In this document: piece by piece, positions 8,470-17,968 of the stretch
Layout: each line of letters starts with the position of its first letter
Numbering within the stretch: position 1 is the first letter of the stretch
NCBI RefSeq assembly: GCF_029813785.1
Contig: NZ_JARVKY010000023.1
Location: 1 to 64,000, forward strand
Source of the DNA: Streptomyces sp. DH41
Lineage (GTDB): Bacteria > Actinomycetota > Actinomycetes > Streptomycetales > Streptomycetaceae
Length of the DNA stretch: 64,000 nt
Direction: 5' to 3'
Notes under the pieces: generated by a model
Database searches by the model: none
The model's input: only the letters and a program-made list of their open reading frames with translations
Told to the model about the DNA's origin: nothing
Program-made: the position numbers and the translations under genes

Positions 8470-10997
8470 GCCTCCACCTCCTTGGGGGCCACGCCCGCGA
8501 GCGTCGCCGGACCGATGCGGACGAGGGTTCCGGGCAGCACCCCGGCGTCGGAGGCGACGCCGGTGCCGGCGGAGTTCAGCGGGAGCCAGACCACCCGGTC
8601 GGGCATGTCGGTGATCCGCAGCGGGAGTTCGACGGCTCCGGCGGGGCCGGTCACGGCCAGCAGGTCCCCGTCCTTGACGCCCGCCTCGGCGGCCGTGGCG
8701 GCCGACACGCGCGCGTGTGCGGCATGCCGGGTGCCGGCCAGCGCCTCGTCGCCCAGCTGGAGCAGGCCCTGGTCGAGCAGCAGCCGGTGCCCGGCCAGTA
8801 CGGCCTCTCCGGCGGCCGGCCTCGGCAGGGCGCTCGCGCTCCCCAGCGGTTCGCCGGCCCGCGGCCCGTCCCAGGTACCGAGCCGGTCGATCTCCGCGCG
8901 CGTGGTGCGCAGATCCGGCAGGCCCAGGTGTACGTCCATGGCGTCGGCCAGCATCTGGAGCACACGGGCGTCGGCGGGCGCGAGGCGGCGGGTCATCTGG
9001 TCGGGCTTGAGCGCGGCCTCGAAGGACCGCACCCGGCCCTCCCAGTTCAGGAAGGTCCCGGCCTTCTCGGCGACCGCGGCGACGGGCAGCACGACGTCGG
9101 CGAGTTCGCTGACCTCGCTGGGCCGCAGCTCCAGCGACACCACGAAGCCGGCCTCGGCGAGTGCCGCACGCGCGCGTGCCGGGTCGGGCAGGTCGGCGAC
9201 CTCGACGCCCGCCACCAGCAGTGCCTGGAGTTCTCCGCGGGCCGCGGCCTCGACGATCTCGCCGGTGTCGCGGCCGTAGCGGTGCGGCAGGTCGGCCAGG
9301 CCCCAGACGGCGGCGACCTCCTCACGCGCGCGCGGGTCGGTCGCCGGGCGCCCGCCCGGCAGCAGCGACGGCAGCGCACCCGCCTCGATCGCGCCGCGCT
9401 CCCCGGCCCGGCGCGGGATCCACACCAGCCGGGCGCCGGTCGCGGCAGCGGTCCGTACGGCGGAGGTGAGGCCGCCGGCCACGGCCGCCAGCCGCTCGCC
9501 GACGACGATCACGGCTCCCTCGGCGCGCAGCGCCTCCGCGGCCTGGGCGCCACCGGCCTCCAGGCCGACACCGCTCGCGAGGGCGTCCAGCCATTCGGTC
9601 TCGGTGCCCGGAGCGGCGGGCAGCAGGGTGCCGCCGGCCTTCTCCAGGCCGCGCGTGGCGTGCGTGGCCAGGGCGAAGACCTTCTGCCCGTGCCTGCGCC
9701 AGGCCTTGCGCAGCCGCAGGAAGACGCCGGGCGCCTCCTCCTCGGCCTCGAACCCGACCAGCAGGACGGCGGGCGCCTTCTCCAGCGTGGTGTACGTGAC
9801 TCCCGTGGCCTGCCCGGACTCGGTCCGGGAGCCGCCCCCGAGGTCGTGGCCGCGTCCGGCGATCCGGGAGGCCAGGAAGTCGGCCTCCTCGGCGCTGTGC
9901 ACGCGCGCGCGGAAGTCGATGTCGTTGGTGTCGAGGGCCACGCGCGCGAACTTGCTGTACGCGTAGGCGTCCTCGACGGTGAGCCGCCCGCCGGTCAGGA
10001 CACCGGTGCGGCCCCGCGAGGCGAGCAGTCCCTGCGCGGCGATCTGCAGTGCCTCCGGCCAGGAGGCCGGCTCCAGGTCGCCCTCGGCGTTGCGCACCAG
10101 GGGCGTCGTCAGCCGGTCCCGCTGCTGCGCGTACCGGAACCCGAAGCGCCCCTTGTCGCAGATCCACTCCTCGTTGACCTGCGGATCGTTGGCCGCCAGG
10201 CGCCGCATGACCTTGCCGCGCCGGTGGTCGGTGCGGGTCGCGCAGCCGCCGGCGCAGTGCTCGCAGACGGACGGCGAGGAGATCAGGTCGAAGGGGCGGG
10301 AGCGGAACCGGTACGCCGCCGAGGTGAGCGCGCCGACCGGGCAGATCTGGATGGTGTTGCCGGAGAAGTACGACTCGAAGGGGTCGCCCTCGCCGGTGCC
10401 GACCTGCTGGAGCGCGCCCCGCTCGATCAGCTCGATCATCGGGTCGCCCGCGACCTGGTTGGAGAACCGGGTGCAGCGGGCGCACAGCACGCACCGCTCA
10501 CGGTCGAGCAGCACCTGCGTGGAGATCGGCACGGGCTTCTCGTAGGTCCGCTTCTTGCCCTCGAAGCGGGAGTCGGCCTGGCCGTGCGACATGGCCTGGT
10601 TCTGCAGGGGGCACTCGCCGCCCTTGTCGCAGACCGGGCAGTCCAGCGGGTGGTTGATGAGCAGCAGCTCCATCACACCGTGCTGGGCCTTCTCGGCGAC
10701 GGGTGAGGTGAGGTGGGTCTTCACCACCATTCCGTCGGTGCAGGTGATGGTGCACGACGCCATGGGCTTGCGCTGGCCCTCGACCTCGACGATGCACTGG
10801 CGGCAGGCGCCGGCCGGGTCGAGGAGGGGGTGGTCGCAGAACCGGGGGATCTCGATGCCGAGCTGTTCGGCGGCCCGGATGACCAGGGTGCCCTTGGGCA
10901 CGCTGATCCCGACGCCGTCGATGGTCAGCGATACCAGGTCCTCCGGCGGGACCGCCGCCTCTCCTCCGCCCGAGGGGGCGTTGGTGGTCACAGTCAT
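8466..10997 (-). CDS. nuoG: NADH-quinone oxidoreductase subunit G
   Basis: This 843-residue iron-sulfur subunit of the peripheral arm has an N-terminal 2Fe-2S ferredoxin domain (CDHPLLDPAGACRQC, then MASC) and the His/Cys N5 region with CPVCDKGGECPLQ. CVLCARC, CPVGAL and CEHCAGGC lead into a long molybdopterin-oxidoreductase-like domain, which in this subunit is catalytically inactive in the family. The middle part (residues 300-700) is Ala-rich and poorly conserved. It starts 4 bp inside the end of nuoF. Confidence 0.97.
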   Translation of the reverse strand: MTVTTNAPSGGGEAAVPPEDLVSLTIDGVGISVPKGTLVIRAAEQLGIEIPRFCDHPLLDPAGACRQCIVEVEGQRKPMASCTITCTDGMVVKTHLTSPVAEKAQHGVMELLLINHPLDCPVCDKGGECPLQNQAMSHGQADSRFEGKKRTYEKPVPISTQVLLDRERCVLCARCTRFSNQVAGDPMIELIERGALQQVGTGEGDPFESYFSGNTIQICPVGALTSAAYRFRSRPFDLISSPSVCEHCAGGCATRTDHRRGKVMRRLAANDPQVNEEWICDKGRFGFRYAQQRDRLTTPLVRNAEGDLEPASWPEALQIAAQGLLASRGRTGVLTGGRLTVEDAYAYSKFARVALDTNDIDFRARVHSAEEADFLASRIAGRGHDLGGGSRTESGQATGVTYTTLEKAPAVLLVGFEAEEEAPGVFLRLRKAWRRHGQKVFALATHATRGLEKAGGTLLPAAPGTETEWLDALASGVGLEAGGAQAAEALRAEGAVIVVGERLAAVAGGLTSAVRTAAATGARLVWIPRRAGERGAIEAGALPSLLPGGRPATDPRAREEVAAVWGLADLPHRYGRDTGEIVEAAARGELQALLVAGVEVADLPDPARARAALAEAGFVVSLELRPSEVSELADVVLPVAAVAEKAGTFLNWEGRVRSFEAALKPDQMTRRLAPADARVLQMLADAMDVHLGLPDLRTTRAEIDRLGTWDGPRAGEPLGSASALPRPAAGEAVLAGHRLLLDQGLLQLGDEALAGTRHAAHARVSAATAAEAGVKDGDLLAVTGPAGAVELPLRITDMPDRVVWLPLNSAGTGVASDAGVLPGTLVRIGPATLAGVAPKEVEA

Positions 10998-12340
10998 GCC
11001 TTCACCTCCGTGCGGTCGGCCCAGGCCGTCGACTTGGCCGGGTCGAAGGGGCAGCCGCGGCCCGTGATGTGCTGCTCGTACTCCTCGCGGAAGTACTTGA
11101 GCGAGGAGAAGATCGGCGAGGCGGCACCGTCGCCGAGGGCGCAGAAGGACTTGCCGTTGATGTTGTCGGCGATGTCGTTCAGCTTGTCGAGGTCGGACAT
11201 CCGGCCCTTGCCGGCCTCGATGTCGCGCAGCAACTGGACCAGCCAGTACGTCCCTTCACGGCACGGTGTGCACTTGCCGCAGGACTCGTGCGCGTAGAAC
11301 TCGGTCCAGCGCGTGACGGCGCGCACGACGCAGGTCGTCTCGTCGAAGCACTGGAGTGCCTTCGTGCCGAGCATGGAACCCGCGGCGCCCACTCCTTCGT
11401 AGTCGAGGGGGACGTCGAGGTGTTCCTCGGTGAACATCGGCGTCGAGGAGCCGCCCGGTGTCCAGAACTTCAGCCGGTGACCGGGGCGCATGCCGCCGCT
11501 CATGTCGAGGAGCTGGCGCAGCGTGATGCCGAGCGGGGCCTCGTACTGGCCGGGGCCCGCGACGTGTCCGCTGAGCGAGTAGAGCGTGAAGCCCGGGGAC
11601 TTCTCGCTGCCCATCGACCTGAACCAGTCCTTGCCCTTGTTCAGGATCGCGGGAACCGATGCGATCGACTCGACGTTATTCACCACAGTCGGGCACGCGT
11701 AGAGGCCCGCGACGGCAGGGAAGGGGGGACGGAGCCGCGGTTGACCCCGGCGGCCTTCGAGCGAGTCGAGCAGTGCGGTCTCCTCACCGCAGATGTACGC
11801 GCCCGCGCCCGCGTGCACGGTGAGTGTGAGGTCGAGTCCGCTGCCCAGGATGTTCTCGCCGAGGAAGCCGGCCGCGTAGGCCTCGCGCACGGCCTCGTGC
11901 AACCGCCGCAGCACTGGGACGACTTCACCACGCAGGTAGATGAAGGCATGCGAAGACCTGATGGCGTAACACGCGATGACGATGCCCTCGATGAGGCTGT
12001 GCGGGTTCGCGAAGAGGAGCGGGATGTCCTTGCAGGTCCCCGGCTCCGACTCGTCGGCGTTGACAACTAGATAGTGAGGCTTGCCATCCCCCTGGGGAAT
12101 GAACTGCCACTTCATCCCCGTCGGGAACCCCGCGCCGCCGCGTCCGCGCAGACCGGAGTCCTTGACGTACGCGATCAGGTCGTCCGGCGACATCGCCAGC
12201 GCCTTGCGGAGCCCCTCGTACCCCTCGTGCCTCCGGTAGACGTCCAGAGTCCAGGACTCGTCCTCGTCCCAGAAGGCCGACAGCACGGGTGCGAGCAGCT
12301 TCTCCGGGCTGGTGCCCTTGATCTCGGCTGCCACGGTCAT
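10994..12340 (-). CDS. nuoF: NADH-quinone oxidoreductase subunit F (FMN/NADH site)
   Basis: The protein has 448 residues from ATG 12340 (MTVAAEIKGTSPEKLL), which overlaps the nuoE stop as TGATG. It contains the NADH/FMN-binding glycine-rich segment SGLRGRGGAGFPTGMKW, the NADESEPGTCKDIPLL segment and GAGAYICGEETALLDSLEG. The N3 4Fe-4S site is SCGKCTPCREG with a later Cys in SFCALGDGA. It is the electron-entry subunit of complex I and partners NuoE. Confidence 0.98.
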   Translation of the reverse strand: MTVAAEIKGTSPEKLLAPVLSAFWDEDESWTLDVYRRHEGYEGLRKALAMSPDDLIAYVKDSGLRGRGGAGFPTGMKWQFIPQGDGKPHYLVVNADESEPGTCKDIPLLFANPHSLIEGIVIACYAIRSSHAFIYLRGEVVPVLRRLHEAVREAYAAGFLGENILGSGLDLTLTVHAGAGAYICGEETALLDSLEGRRGQPRLRPPFPAVAGLYACPTVVNNVESIASVPAILNKGKDWFRSMGSEKSPGFTLYSLSGHVAGPGQYEAPLGITLRQLLDMSGGMRPGHRLKFWTPGGSSTPMFTEEHLDVPLDYEGVGAAGSMLGTKALQCFDETTCVVRAVTRWTEFYAHESCGKCTPCREGTYWLVQLLRDIEAGKGRMSDLDKLNDIADNINGKSFCALGDGAASPIFSSLKYFREEYEQHITGRGCPFDPAKSTAWADRTEVKA

Positions 12341-13212
12341 CACTCCCCCTCCTCGGCGGTAGGCCCTGCCGGGTTGGAAGGGTCGGATGCCGATGTGTCC
12401 TGCGGCGCGTCGTGCGAGCTCAGGTGTTCCGTCGGGGACGGGTCGTGCACGGCCCGGTCCTGCGGCGCGTCGTGCGGTCCGCCGTCCCGCGGGTGCACCA
12501 CGCGCGCGGCGGACGCCTCGCCCTTGGCCAGCTTCAGCCCGGCCAGGGAGGCGGGACCCGCGCTGCCGCCGGCCGCGACGGCGCCGTCCCGCTCGTCGGG
12601 GAAGCCCGCCAGGATCCGGGCGGTCTCCTTGAAGGTGCAGATCGGCGCACCGCGCGTGGGCGTCACCGGCCGTCCCGCGCGCAGGTCGTCGACGAGGCTC
12701 TTGACGCTCGCCGGGGTCTGGTTGTCGAAGAACTCCCAGTTGACCATCACGACCGGCGCGAAGTCGCAGGCCGCGTTGCACTCGATGTGCTCCAGGGTGA
12801 CCTTGCCGTCCTCGGTGGTCTCGCCGTTGCCGACGCCCAGATGCTCCTGGAGGGACTCGAAGATCGCGTCGCCGCCCATGACCGCGCACAGTGTGTTGGT
12901 GCAGACGCCGACCTGGTAGTCGCCGCTCGGCCTGCGCCGGTACATGGTGTAAAAGGTGGCGACCGCGGTGACCTCGGCCGTGGTGAGGTCCAGCATGTCC
13001 GCGCAGAACCGCATCCCGGTGCGCGTGACGTGCCCCTCCTCGGACTGCACCAGGTGCAGCAGGGGCAGGAGGGCGGACCGGGAGTCCGGGTAGCGGGCGA
13101 TGACCTCGCGCGCGTCGGTCTCCAGCCGGGCCCGGACGTCGTCCGGGTAGGCGGGCGCGGGCAGTTCCGGCATGCCCAGGCTGACGCCCCGCTCCGAAGA
13201 AGAGGTGGTCAC
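12340..13212 (-). CDS. nuoE: NADH-quinone oxidoreductase subunit E (2Fe-2S)
   Basis: The protein has 290 residues from GTG 13212 (reads VTTSSSERGVSLGMPELP), overlapping the nuoD stop by 4 bp. The thioredoxin-like 2Fe-2S domain has the ligand pattern CTNTLC ... CNAACDFAP (cluster N1a). The conserved domain ends near residue 190. The remaining ~100 residues are a low-complexity tail rich in Ala, Gly, Pro and His (HPRDGGPHDAPQDRAVHD), absent from enterobacterial NuoE (about 166 residues). The tail's role is unknown. Confidence 0.95.
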   Translation of the reverse strand: MTTSSSERGVSLGMPELPAPAYPDDVRARLETDAREVIARYPDSRSALLPLLHLVQSEEGHVTRTGMRFCADMLDLTTAEVTAVATFYTMYRRRPSGDYQVGVCTNTLCAVMGGDAIFESLQEHLGVGNGETTEDGKVTLEHIECNAACDFAPVVMVNWEFFDNQTPASVKSLVDDLRAGRPVTPTRGAPICTFKETARILAGFPDERDGAVAAGGSAGPASLAGLKLAKGEASAARVVHPRDGGPHDAPQDRAVHDPSPTEHLSSHDAPQDTSASDPSNPAGPTAEEGE

Positions 13213-14543
13213 CGGTCGACGCCTCCCATCACGGGGTCGATGGACGCCACCGCGACGATGACGTCGGCGACCTGGCCGCCCTCGCACATCGCCGCCATGG
13301 CCTGAAGGTTGGTGAAGGACGGGTCACGGAAGTGGACCCGGAAGGGGCGGGTGCCGCCGTCGGAGACGACGTGCACGCCGAGTTCGCCCTTGGGTGACTC
13401 GACCGCCGTGTAGGTCTGGCCAGGCGGGACGCGGAAGCCCTCGGTGACCAGCTTGAAGTGGTGGATCAGGGCCTCCATGGAGGTGCCCATGATCTTCTTG
13501 ATGTGGTCGAGGGAGTTGCCCAGTCCGTCCGGTCCCAGGGCGAGCTGGGCGGGCCAGGCGATCTTCTTGTCGGCGACCATGACCGGGCCGGGCTGGAGCC
13601 GGTCCAGGCACTGCTCGACGATCCGGAGCGACTGGCGCATCTCCTCCAGCCGGATCAGGAAGCGGCCGTAGGAGTCGCAGGTGTCGGCGGTCGGGACGTC
13701 GAAGTCGTACGTCTCGTAGCCGCAGTACGGCTGGGTCTTGCGCAGGTCGTGCGGCAGGCCGGTGGACCTGAGGATCGGGCCGGTGGCGCCGAGGGCCATG
13801 CAGCCGGCCAGGTCGAGGTGGCCGACGTCCTGCATACGGGCCTTGAAGATGGGGTTCCCAGTGAAGAGCTTGTCGTACTCCGGGAGGTTCTTCCTCAGCT
13901 TCTTGATGAGCTCGCGGATCTGGTCCACCGCGCCGGGCGGCAGATCCTGGGCGAGTCCGCCCGGGCGGATGTACGCGTGGTTCATCCGCAGGCCGGTGAT
14001 GAGTTCGTAGATGTCGAGAATCAGTTCACGATCACGGAAGCCGTAGATCATGACCGTGGTGGCGCCCAGCTCCATGCCGCCGGTGGCGACGCACACCAGG
14101 TGGGAGGAGAGCCGGTTCAGCTCCATCAGGAGGACCCGGATGACCGAGGCCCGGTCCGGGATCTCGTCCTCGATGCCGAGGAGCTTCTCGACGCCCAGGC
14201 AGTACGCCGTCTCGTTGAAGAACGACGTCAGGTAGTCCATGCGCGTCACGAACGTGGTGCCCTGCGTCCAGGTCCGGTACTCGAGGTTCTTCTCGATGCC
14301 GGTGTGCAGGTAGCCGATGCCGCAGCGGGCCTCGGTGACCGTCTCGCCGTCGATCTCCAGGATGAGGCGGAGCACGCCGTGGGTGGAGGGGTGCTGGGGG
14401 CCCATGTTGACGACGATGCGCTCGTCGTCGGTGCGGGCGGCGGACTGGACGACCTCGTCCCAGTCGCCGCCGGTGACCGTGTAGACGGTCCCCTCGGTGG
14501 TCTCGCGCGCCGAAGCCGCGGACGTTGACTGTGTGCTGCTCAC
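13209..14543 (-). CDS. nuoD: NADH-quinone oxidoreductase subunit D
   Basis: This 444-residue, 49-kDa-type subunit shapes the quinone-reduction site. It starts at GTG 14543, overlapping the nuoC stop. A disordered N-terminus is followed by the family hallmark IVVNMGPQHPSTHGVLRLIL, then GYLHTGIEKNLEYRTWTQ and the MNHAYIRPGGLAQDLPPG segment. It is a separate gene here, not fused to nuoC. It ends DPVMGGVDR, the conserved C-terminus. Confidence 0.98.
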   Translation of the reverse strand: MSSTQSTSAASARETTEGTVYTVTGGDWDEVVQSAARTDDERIVVNMGPQHPSTHGVLRLILEIDGETVTEARCGIGYLHTGIEKNLEYRTWTQGTTFVTRMDYLTSFFNETAYCLGVEKLLGIEDEIPDRASVIRVLLMELNRLSSHLVCVATGGMELGATTVMIYGFRDRELILDIYELITGLRMNHAYIRPGGLAQDLPPGAVDQIRELIKKLRKNLPEYDKLFTGNPIFKARMQDVGHLDLAGCMALGATGPILRSTGLPHDLRKTQPYCGYETYDFDVPTADTCDSYGRFLIRLEEMRQSLRIVEQCLDRLQPGPVMVADKKIAWPAQLALGPDGLGNSLDHIKKIMGTSMEALIHHFKLVTEGFRVPPGQTYTAVESPKGELGVHVVSDGGTRPFRVHFRDPSFTNLQAMAAMCEGGQVADVIVAVASIDPVMGGVDR

Positions 14544-15291
14544 GAGTACGACCTCCGCTGGTCCGGAGCCGGGATCTGGGCACCCTTGTACTCGACGGGG
14601 ATGCCGCCGAGGGCGTAGTCCTTGCGCTGCGGGTGGCCTTGCCAGTCGTCCGGCATCATGATCCGCGTCAGGGCCGGATGACCGTCGAAGACGATGCCGA
14701 AGAAGTCGTACGTCTCGCGCTCGTGCCAGTCGTTCGTCGGGTAGACGGAGACCAGCGACGGGATGTGCGCGTCGTTGTCGGGCGCGCTGACTTCGAGGCG
14801 GATCAGCCGGTTGTGGGTGATCGAGCGCAGGTGGTAGACGGCGTGCAGCTCGCGGCCCTTGTCGTGCGGGTAGTGGACGCCGCTGACGCCGGTGCAGAGC
14901 TCGAAGCGCAGGGCCGGGTCGTCGCGCATGGTGCGGGCGACGCGGACCAGGTGCTCCCGCTCGATGTGGAAGGTCAGCTCGTCGCGGTCGACGACCGTCT
15001 TCTCGATGGCGTTGTCGGGCAGGAGTCCCTGCTCCTCCAGTGCGCCCTCGAGTTCGTCGGCGACCTCGTCGAACCATCCGCCGTAGGGCCTGCTCGCCGG
15101 CCCGGGGAGCCGGACGGAGCGGACCAGGCCGCCGTAGCCGGAGGTGTCGCCGCCGTTGTTGGCGCCGAACATGCCGCGCTGGACGCGGATCTCCTCGCCG
15201 CCCTGGCCGCGCTGGCCGGGGAGGTTCTCCGCGGAGAGGTCCTTCTCCGGGTTCACCCCGTTCGCGTCACCCGGCGTGCCGTTCGCGTCAC

Positions 15292-15295
<4 letters not shown>
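14540..15295 (-). CDS. nuoC: NADH-quinone oxidoreductase subunit C
   Basis: The protein has 251 residues from GTG 15295 (VSDANGTPGDANGVNPEK), which overlaps the nuoB stop in GTGA. The signature segment is NDWHERETYDFFGIVFDGHPALTRIMMPDDWQGHP, with QRKDYALGG following. The ~75-residue N-terminal extension, which includes RGMFGANNGGDTSGYGGL, is typical of actinobacterial NuoC. It is a peripheral-arm subunit and binds NuoD. Confidence 0.97.
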
Positions 15296-15846
<551 letters not shown>

Positions 15847-15858
15847 GTCAAAGGCCCC

Positions 15859-16218
15859 TCAGTCCCATTCCAGGCCGCCGCGCCGCCATACGTACGCGTA
15901 CGCGACGAAGACGGTGAGCACGAAGAGCAGCATCTCCACGAGCCCGAAAATCCCCAGGGCGTCGAAGGTGACGGCCCAGGGGTAGAGGAAGACGATCTCG
16001 ATATCGAAGATGATGAAGAGCATCGCCGTCAGGTAGTACTTGATGGGGAAGCGCCCGCCGCCGGCCGGCGTGGGGGTCGGCTCGATGCCGCACTCGTAGG
16101 CCTCGAGCTTCGCCCGGTTGTACCGCTTCGGACCGATCAGCGTGGCCATGACCACGGAGAAGATCGCAAAGCCTGCCCCGAGGGCTCCCAGTACGAGGAT
16201 GGGCGCATACGCGTTCAC
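15859..16218 (-). CDS. nuoA: NADH-quinone oxidoreductase subunit A
   Basis: This 119-residue protein with three membrane helices is the first gene of the nuo operon. It starts at GTG 16218 behind a GGAG ribosome site. The conserved loop KLEAYECGIEPTPTPAGGGRFPIKYYLTAMLFIIFDIEIVFLYPWA contains the ECG cysteine motif and the membrane acidic residues. Likely regulation is by the Rex-type operator about 110 bp upstream (16326-16341). Confidence 0.97.
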   Translation of the reverse strand: MNAYAPILVLGALGAGFAIFSVVMATLIGPKRYNRAKLEAYECGIEPTPTPAGGGRFPIKYYLTAMLFIIFDIEIVFLYPWAVTFDALGIFGLVEMLLFVLTVFVAYAYVWRRGGLEWD

Positions 16219-16971
16219 CGCTCCTCGCTCCTCTCAGTCGGCACTGACTGCTGGCGTTTGCAGCGGACTCACAGCCGCCCCAACAGCCCCACGAGCCCCG
16301 CTCGTCCCGGCGAAGATCGCGAACATGTGAAGCAGGTCACAAGCCCAACTGCCTCGCATCCTATGCCCGCCACTCTGTGATCTGCGACACGGGGTATTGC
16401 ACAAGCTTTGTGATCTCCACCACCTGACGAACGATCATGAAGTCGGATGAGCGGTGATCTTCACACAGGAAGCGTTCAGGTGATCACCAGAGGTGACATT
16501 TTCGCTCGTCACCGCTGGCCAGAGGGTGGCAGCAGCGGGCGTCTCAATATCAAGATGCTTCTCTTGCATGCAAATTGGCGCTGGACTCGTCGGCTTGATA
16601 GAGGACGCGTTCACACCTCGGAGGGAGGGGCGGACGCGATGTGGACACGTGCACGCGTTCACGAGCGCCACGGGACCCGGCCGCGCGCCATGGACGCGGC
16701 CGACGGGACAAGCGTTCCGTGACCTGCGTCACACGCATGAGAGGTGTCTGAGAACCGGGCTTGGCCAACTGTCCCAACAAGTGGTAAGCGCGGGGCAATT
16801 CGGGCGTAACGATCAAAGTCCGTGATCACAGCCTGGTTACGGGCCGCCCACAATGTCCGTTAGGGCGTCAATAAGAGACGACACGCCCGGGATTCGAGGC
16901 TCGATTGAACAACTGTGGCGGAGCACACGTTTCTTGAAGGTATGGAGGAGCTCCTGATACCGGTTGTCCCT
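16219..16971. promoter_or_regulatory. Divergent regulatory region between nuoA and the NlpC/P60 gene
   Basis: This 753-bp non-coding stretch carries several regulatory-looking sites besides the Rex-type operator. GTGATCTGCGACAC (16377-16390) and GTGACCTGCGTCAC (16719-16732) fit GTG-N6-GNCAC. The heptamer GTGATCT recurs at 16377, 16410 and 16454. An imperfect 11-bp inverted repeat (16487-16497 and 16508-16518, one mismatch) surrounds a 10-base loop. I looked for the ydaO/c-di-AMP riboswitch core that precedes some Streptomyces wall hydrolase genes and did not see it. Confidence 0.5.
16326..16341. promoter_or_regulatory. Candidate Rex (redox) operator upstream of nuoA
   Basis: The 16-mer TGTGAAGCAGGTCACA is a near-palindrome with outer arms TGTGA/TCACA. 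It agrees at most positions with the Streptomyces Rex operator as I recall it (TGTGAACGCGTTCACA). Rex senses NADH/NAD+ and is known to control nuo in S. coelicolor. The site also satisfies the looser actinomycete Crp pattern GTG-N6-GNCAC, so Crp is the alternative. It lies 108 bp before the nuoA start. Confidence 0.65.
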
Positions 16972-17820
16972 ATGTCCCACACCGCTCACATACGCAGCCA
17001 CCGGAAGCCCCGCCGCAGCGCGTCGACCATCGCGATGCGGGCCGGAGTTGCCGGTGGCGTCCTCAGCACCCTGGCAGTGGCCGGGGCGTCGGGTGCGGCC
17101 CACGCGGCCGAACCGGTGACGCAGACCCTCGAACTGCCCACCCTGACGGCTGACCTGGCCGCTCAGGTCGCCCAGTCCGCGGACGTCACGCAGCAGGCGG
17201 CCGCGAGCTACGAGCTGCAGGCCGAGCGTGACGCGGCCGCCGCCCAGGCCGCCAAGCAGGCCAAGACCGACCTCGCCGAGGCCAAGAAGAAGGCCGAGGA
17301 GGAGAAGAAGAAGAAGGCCGAGGAGGCCGAGCGCAAGGCGGCCGCCGAGCGCGCCTCCCGCAACGCCGAGCGCGCCACCCTGAGCGCCTCGGTGGACACC
17401 GGGTCCTCCGACAACAGCTCGGACAACTCGGGCAGCAGCATCGGCAGCAACTCGTCCACGGCCACCGGTTCGGCCGCCGCGGTCGTCGCCTTCGTGCAGT
17501 CCCAGGTCGGCGACGCCTACGTCTCCGGCGGCACCGGCCCCAACTCGTGGGACTGCTCCGGTCTGGTGCAGGCCGCCTTCAAGTCGGTCAACATCGACCT
17601 GCCGCGCGTCTCCCAGTCCCAGTCGACCGCCGGCACCCAGGTCGGGCTGGGCAACCTCCAGCCGGGCGACATCCTGTACTGGGGCGGCGCGGGCAGCGCG
17701 TACCACGTGGGCGTCTACGTCGGCGACGGCATGTTCGTCGGCGCGCAGAACTCCTCCACCGGCGTCGTCAAGGCGTCGCTGGACTACGACCCGCCGAGCG
17801 GCGCGGTGCGCGTGCTGTAG
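16972..17820 (+). CDS. Secreted NlpC/P60 peptidoglycan hydrolase
   Basis: The predicted protein of 282 residues is a cell-wall endopeptidase. An N-terminal signal peptide has basic residues (RSHRKPRRS), then a hydrophobic run ending AAHAAEP. A Lys/Glu/Ala-rich coiled coil (KKKAEEEKKKKAEEAE) and a Ser/Asn-rich linker follow. The C-terminal ~115 residues are the NlpC/P60 domain with catalytic Cys in NSWDCSGLVQ and His in AYHVGVYVGDG. The start is uncertain: ATG 16972 gives the best signal peptide but has a poorly spaced ribosome site, and ATG 16942 adds ten residues. A hairpin terminator follows the gene. Confidence 0.9.
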   Translation: MSHTAHIRSHRKPRRSASTIAMRAGVAGGVLSTLAVAGASGAAHAAEPVTQTLELPTLTADLAAQVAQSADVTQQAAASYELQAERDAAAAQAAKQAKTDLAEAKKKAEEEKKKKAEEAERKAAAERASRNAERATLSASVDTGSSDNSSDNSGSSIGSNSSTATGSAAAVVAFVQSQVGDAYVSGGTGPNSWDCSGLVQAAFKSVNIDLPRVSQSQSTAGTQVGLGNLQPGDILYWGGAGSAYHVGVYVGDGMFVGAQNSSTGVVKASLDYDPPSGAVRVL

Positions 17821-17861
17821 TCCACGCACGCACACACCCGCACCACGCGGACACATCCGCA

Positions 17862-17898
17862 CGAAGGGCCGCAGCCACTCAGGGGCAGCGGCCCTTCG
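17862..17898 (+). terminator. Terminator after the NlpC/P60 gene
   Basis: A perfect 11-bp stem, CGAAGGGCCGC (17862-17872) pairing with 17888-17898, closes a 15-base loop. It begins 41 bp past the stop codon and lies before the deformylase gene. Confidence 0.75.
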
Positions 17899-17968
17899 GC
17901 CTCTCCTGGCATGCTCGGCGCGGGCCGGTCTCCCACCGGCCCGTCCACGAGCCGGAGGAGAGAACGTC

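Noticed and set aside
16219..16971. ydaO/c-di-AMP riboswitch upstream of the wall hydrolase gene
   Set aside because: The conserved core sequence was looked for and not seen, so only protein-binding-type sites are reported.
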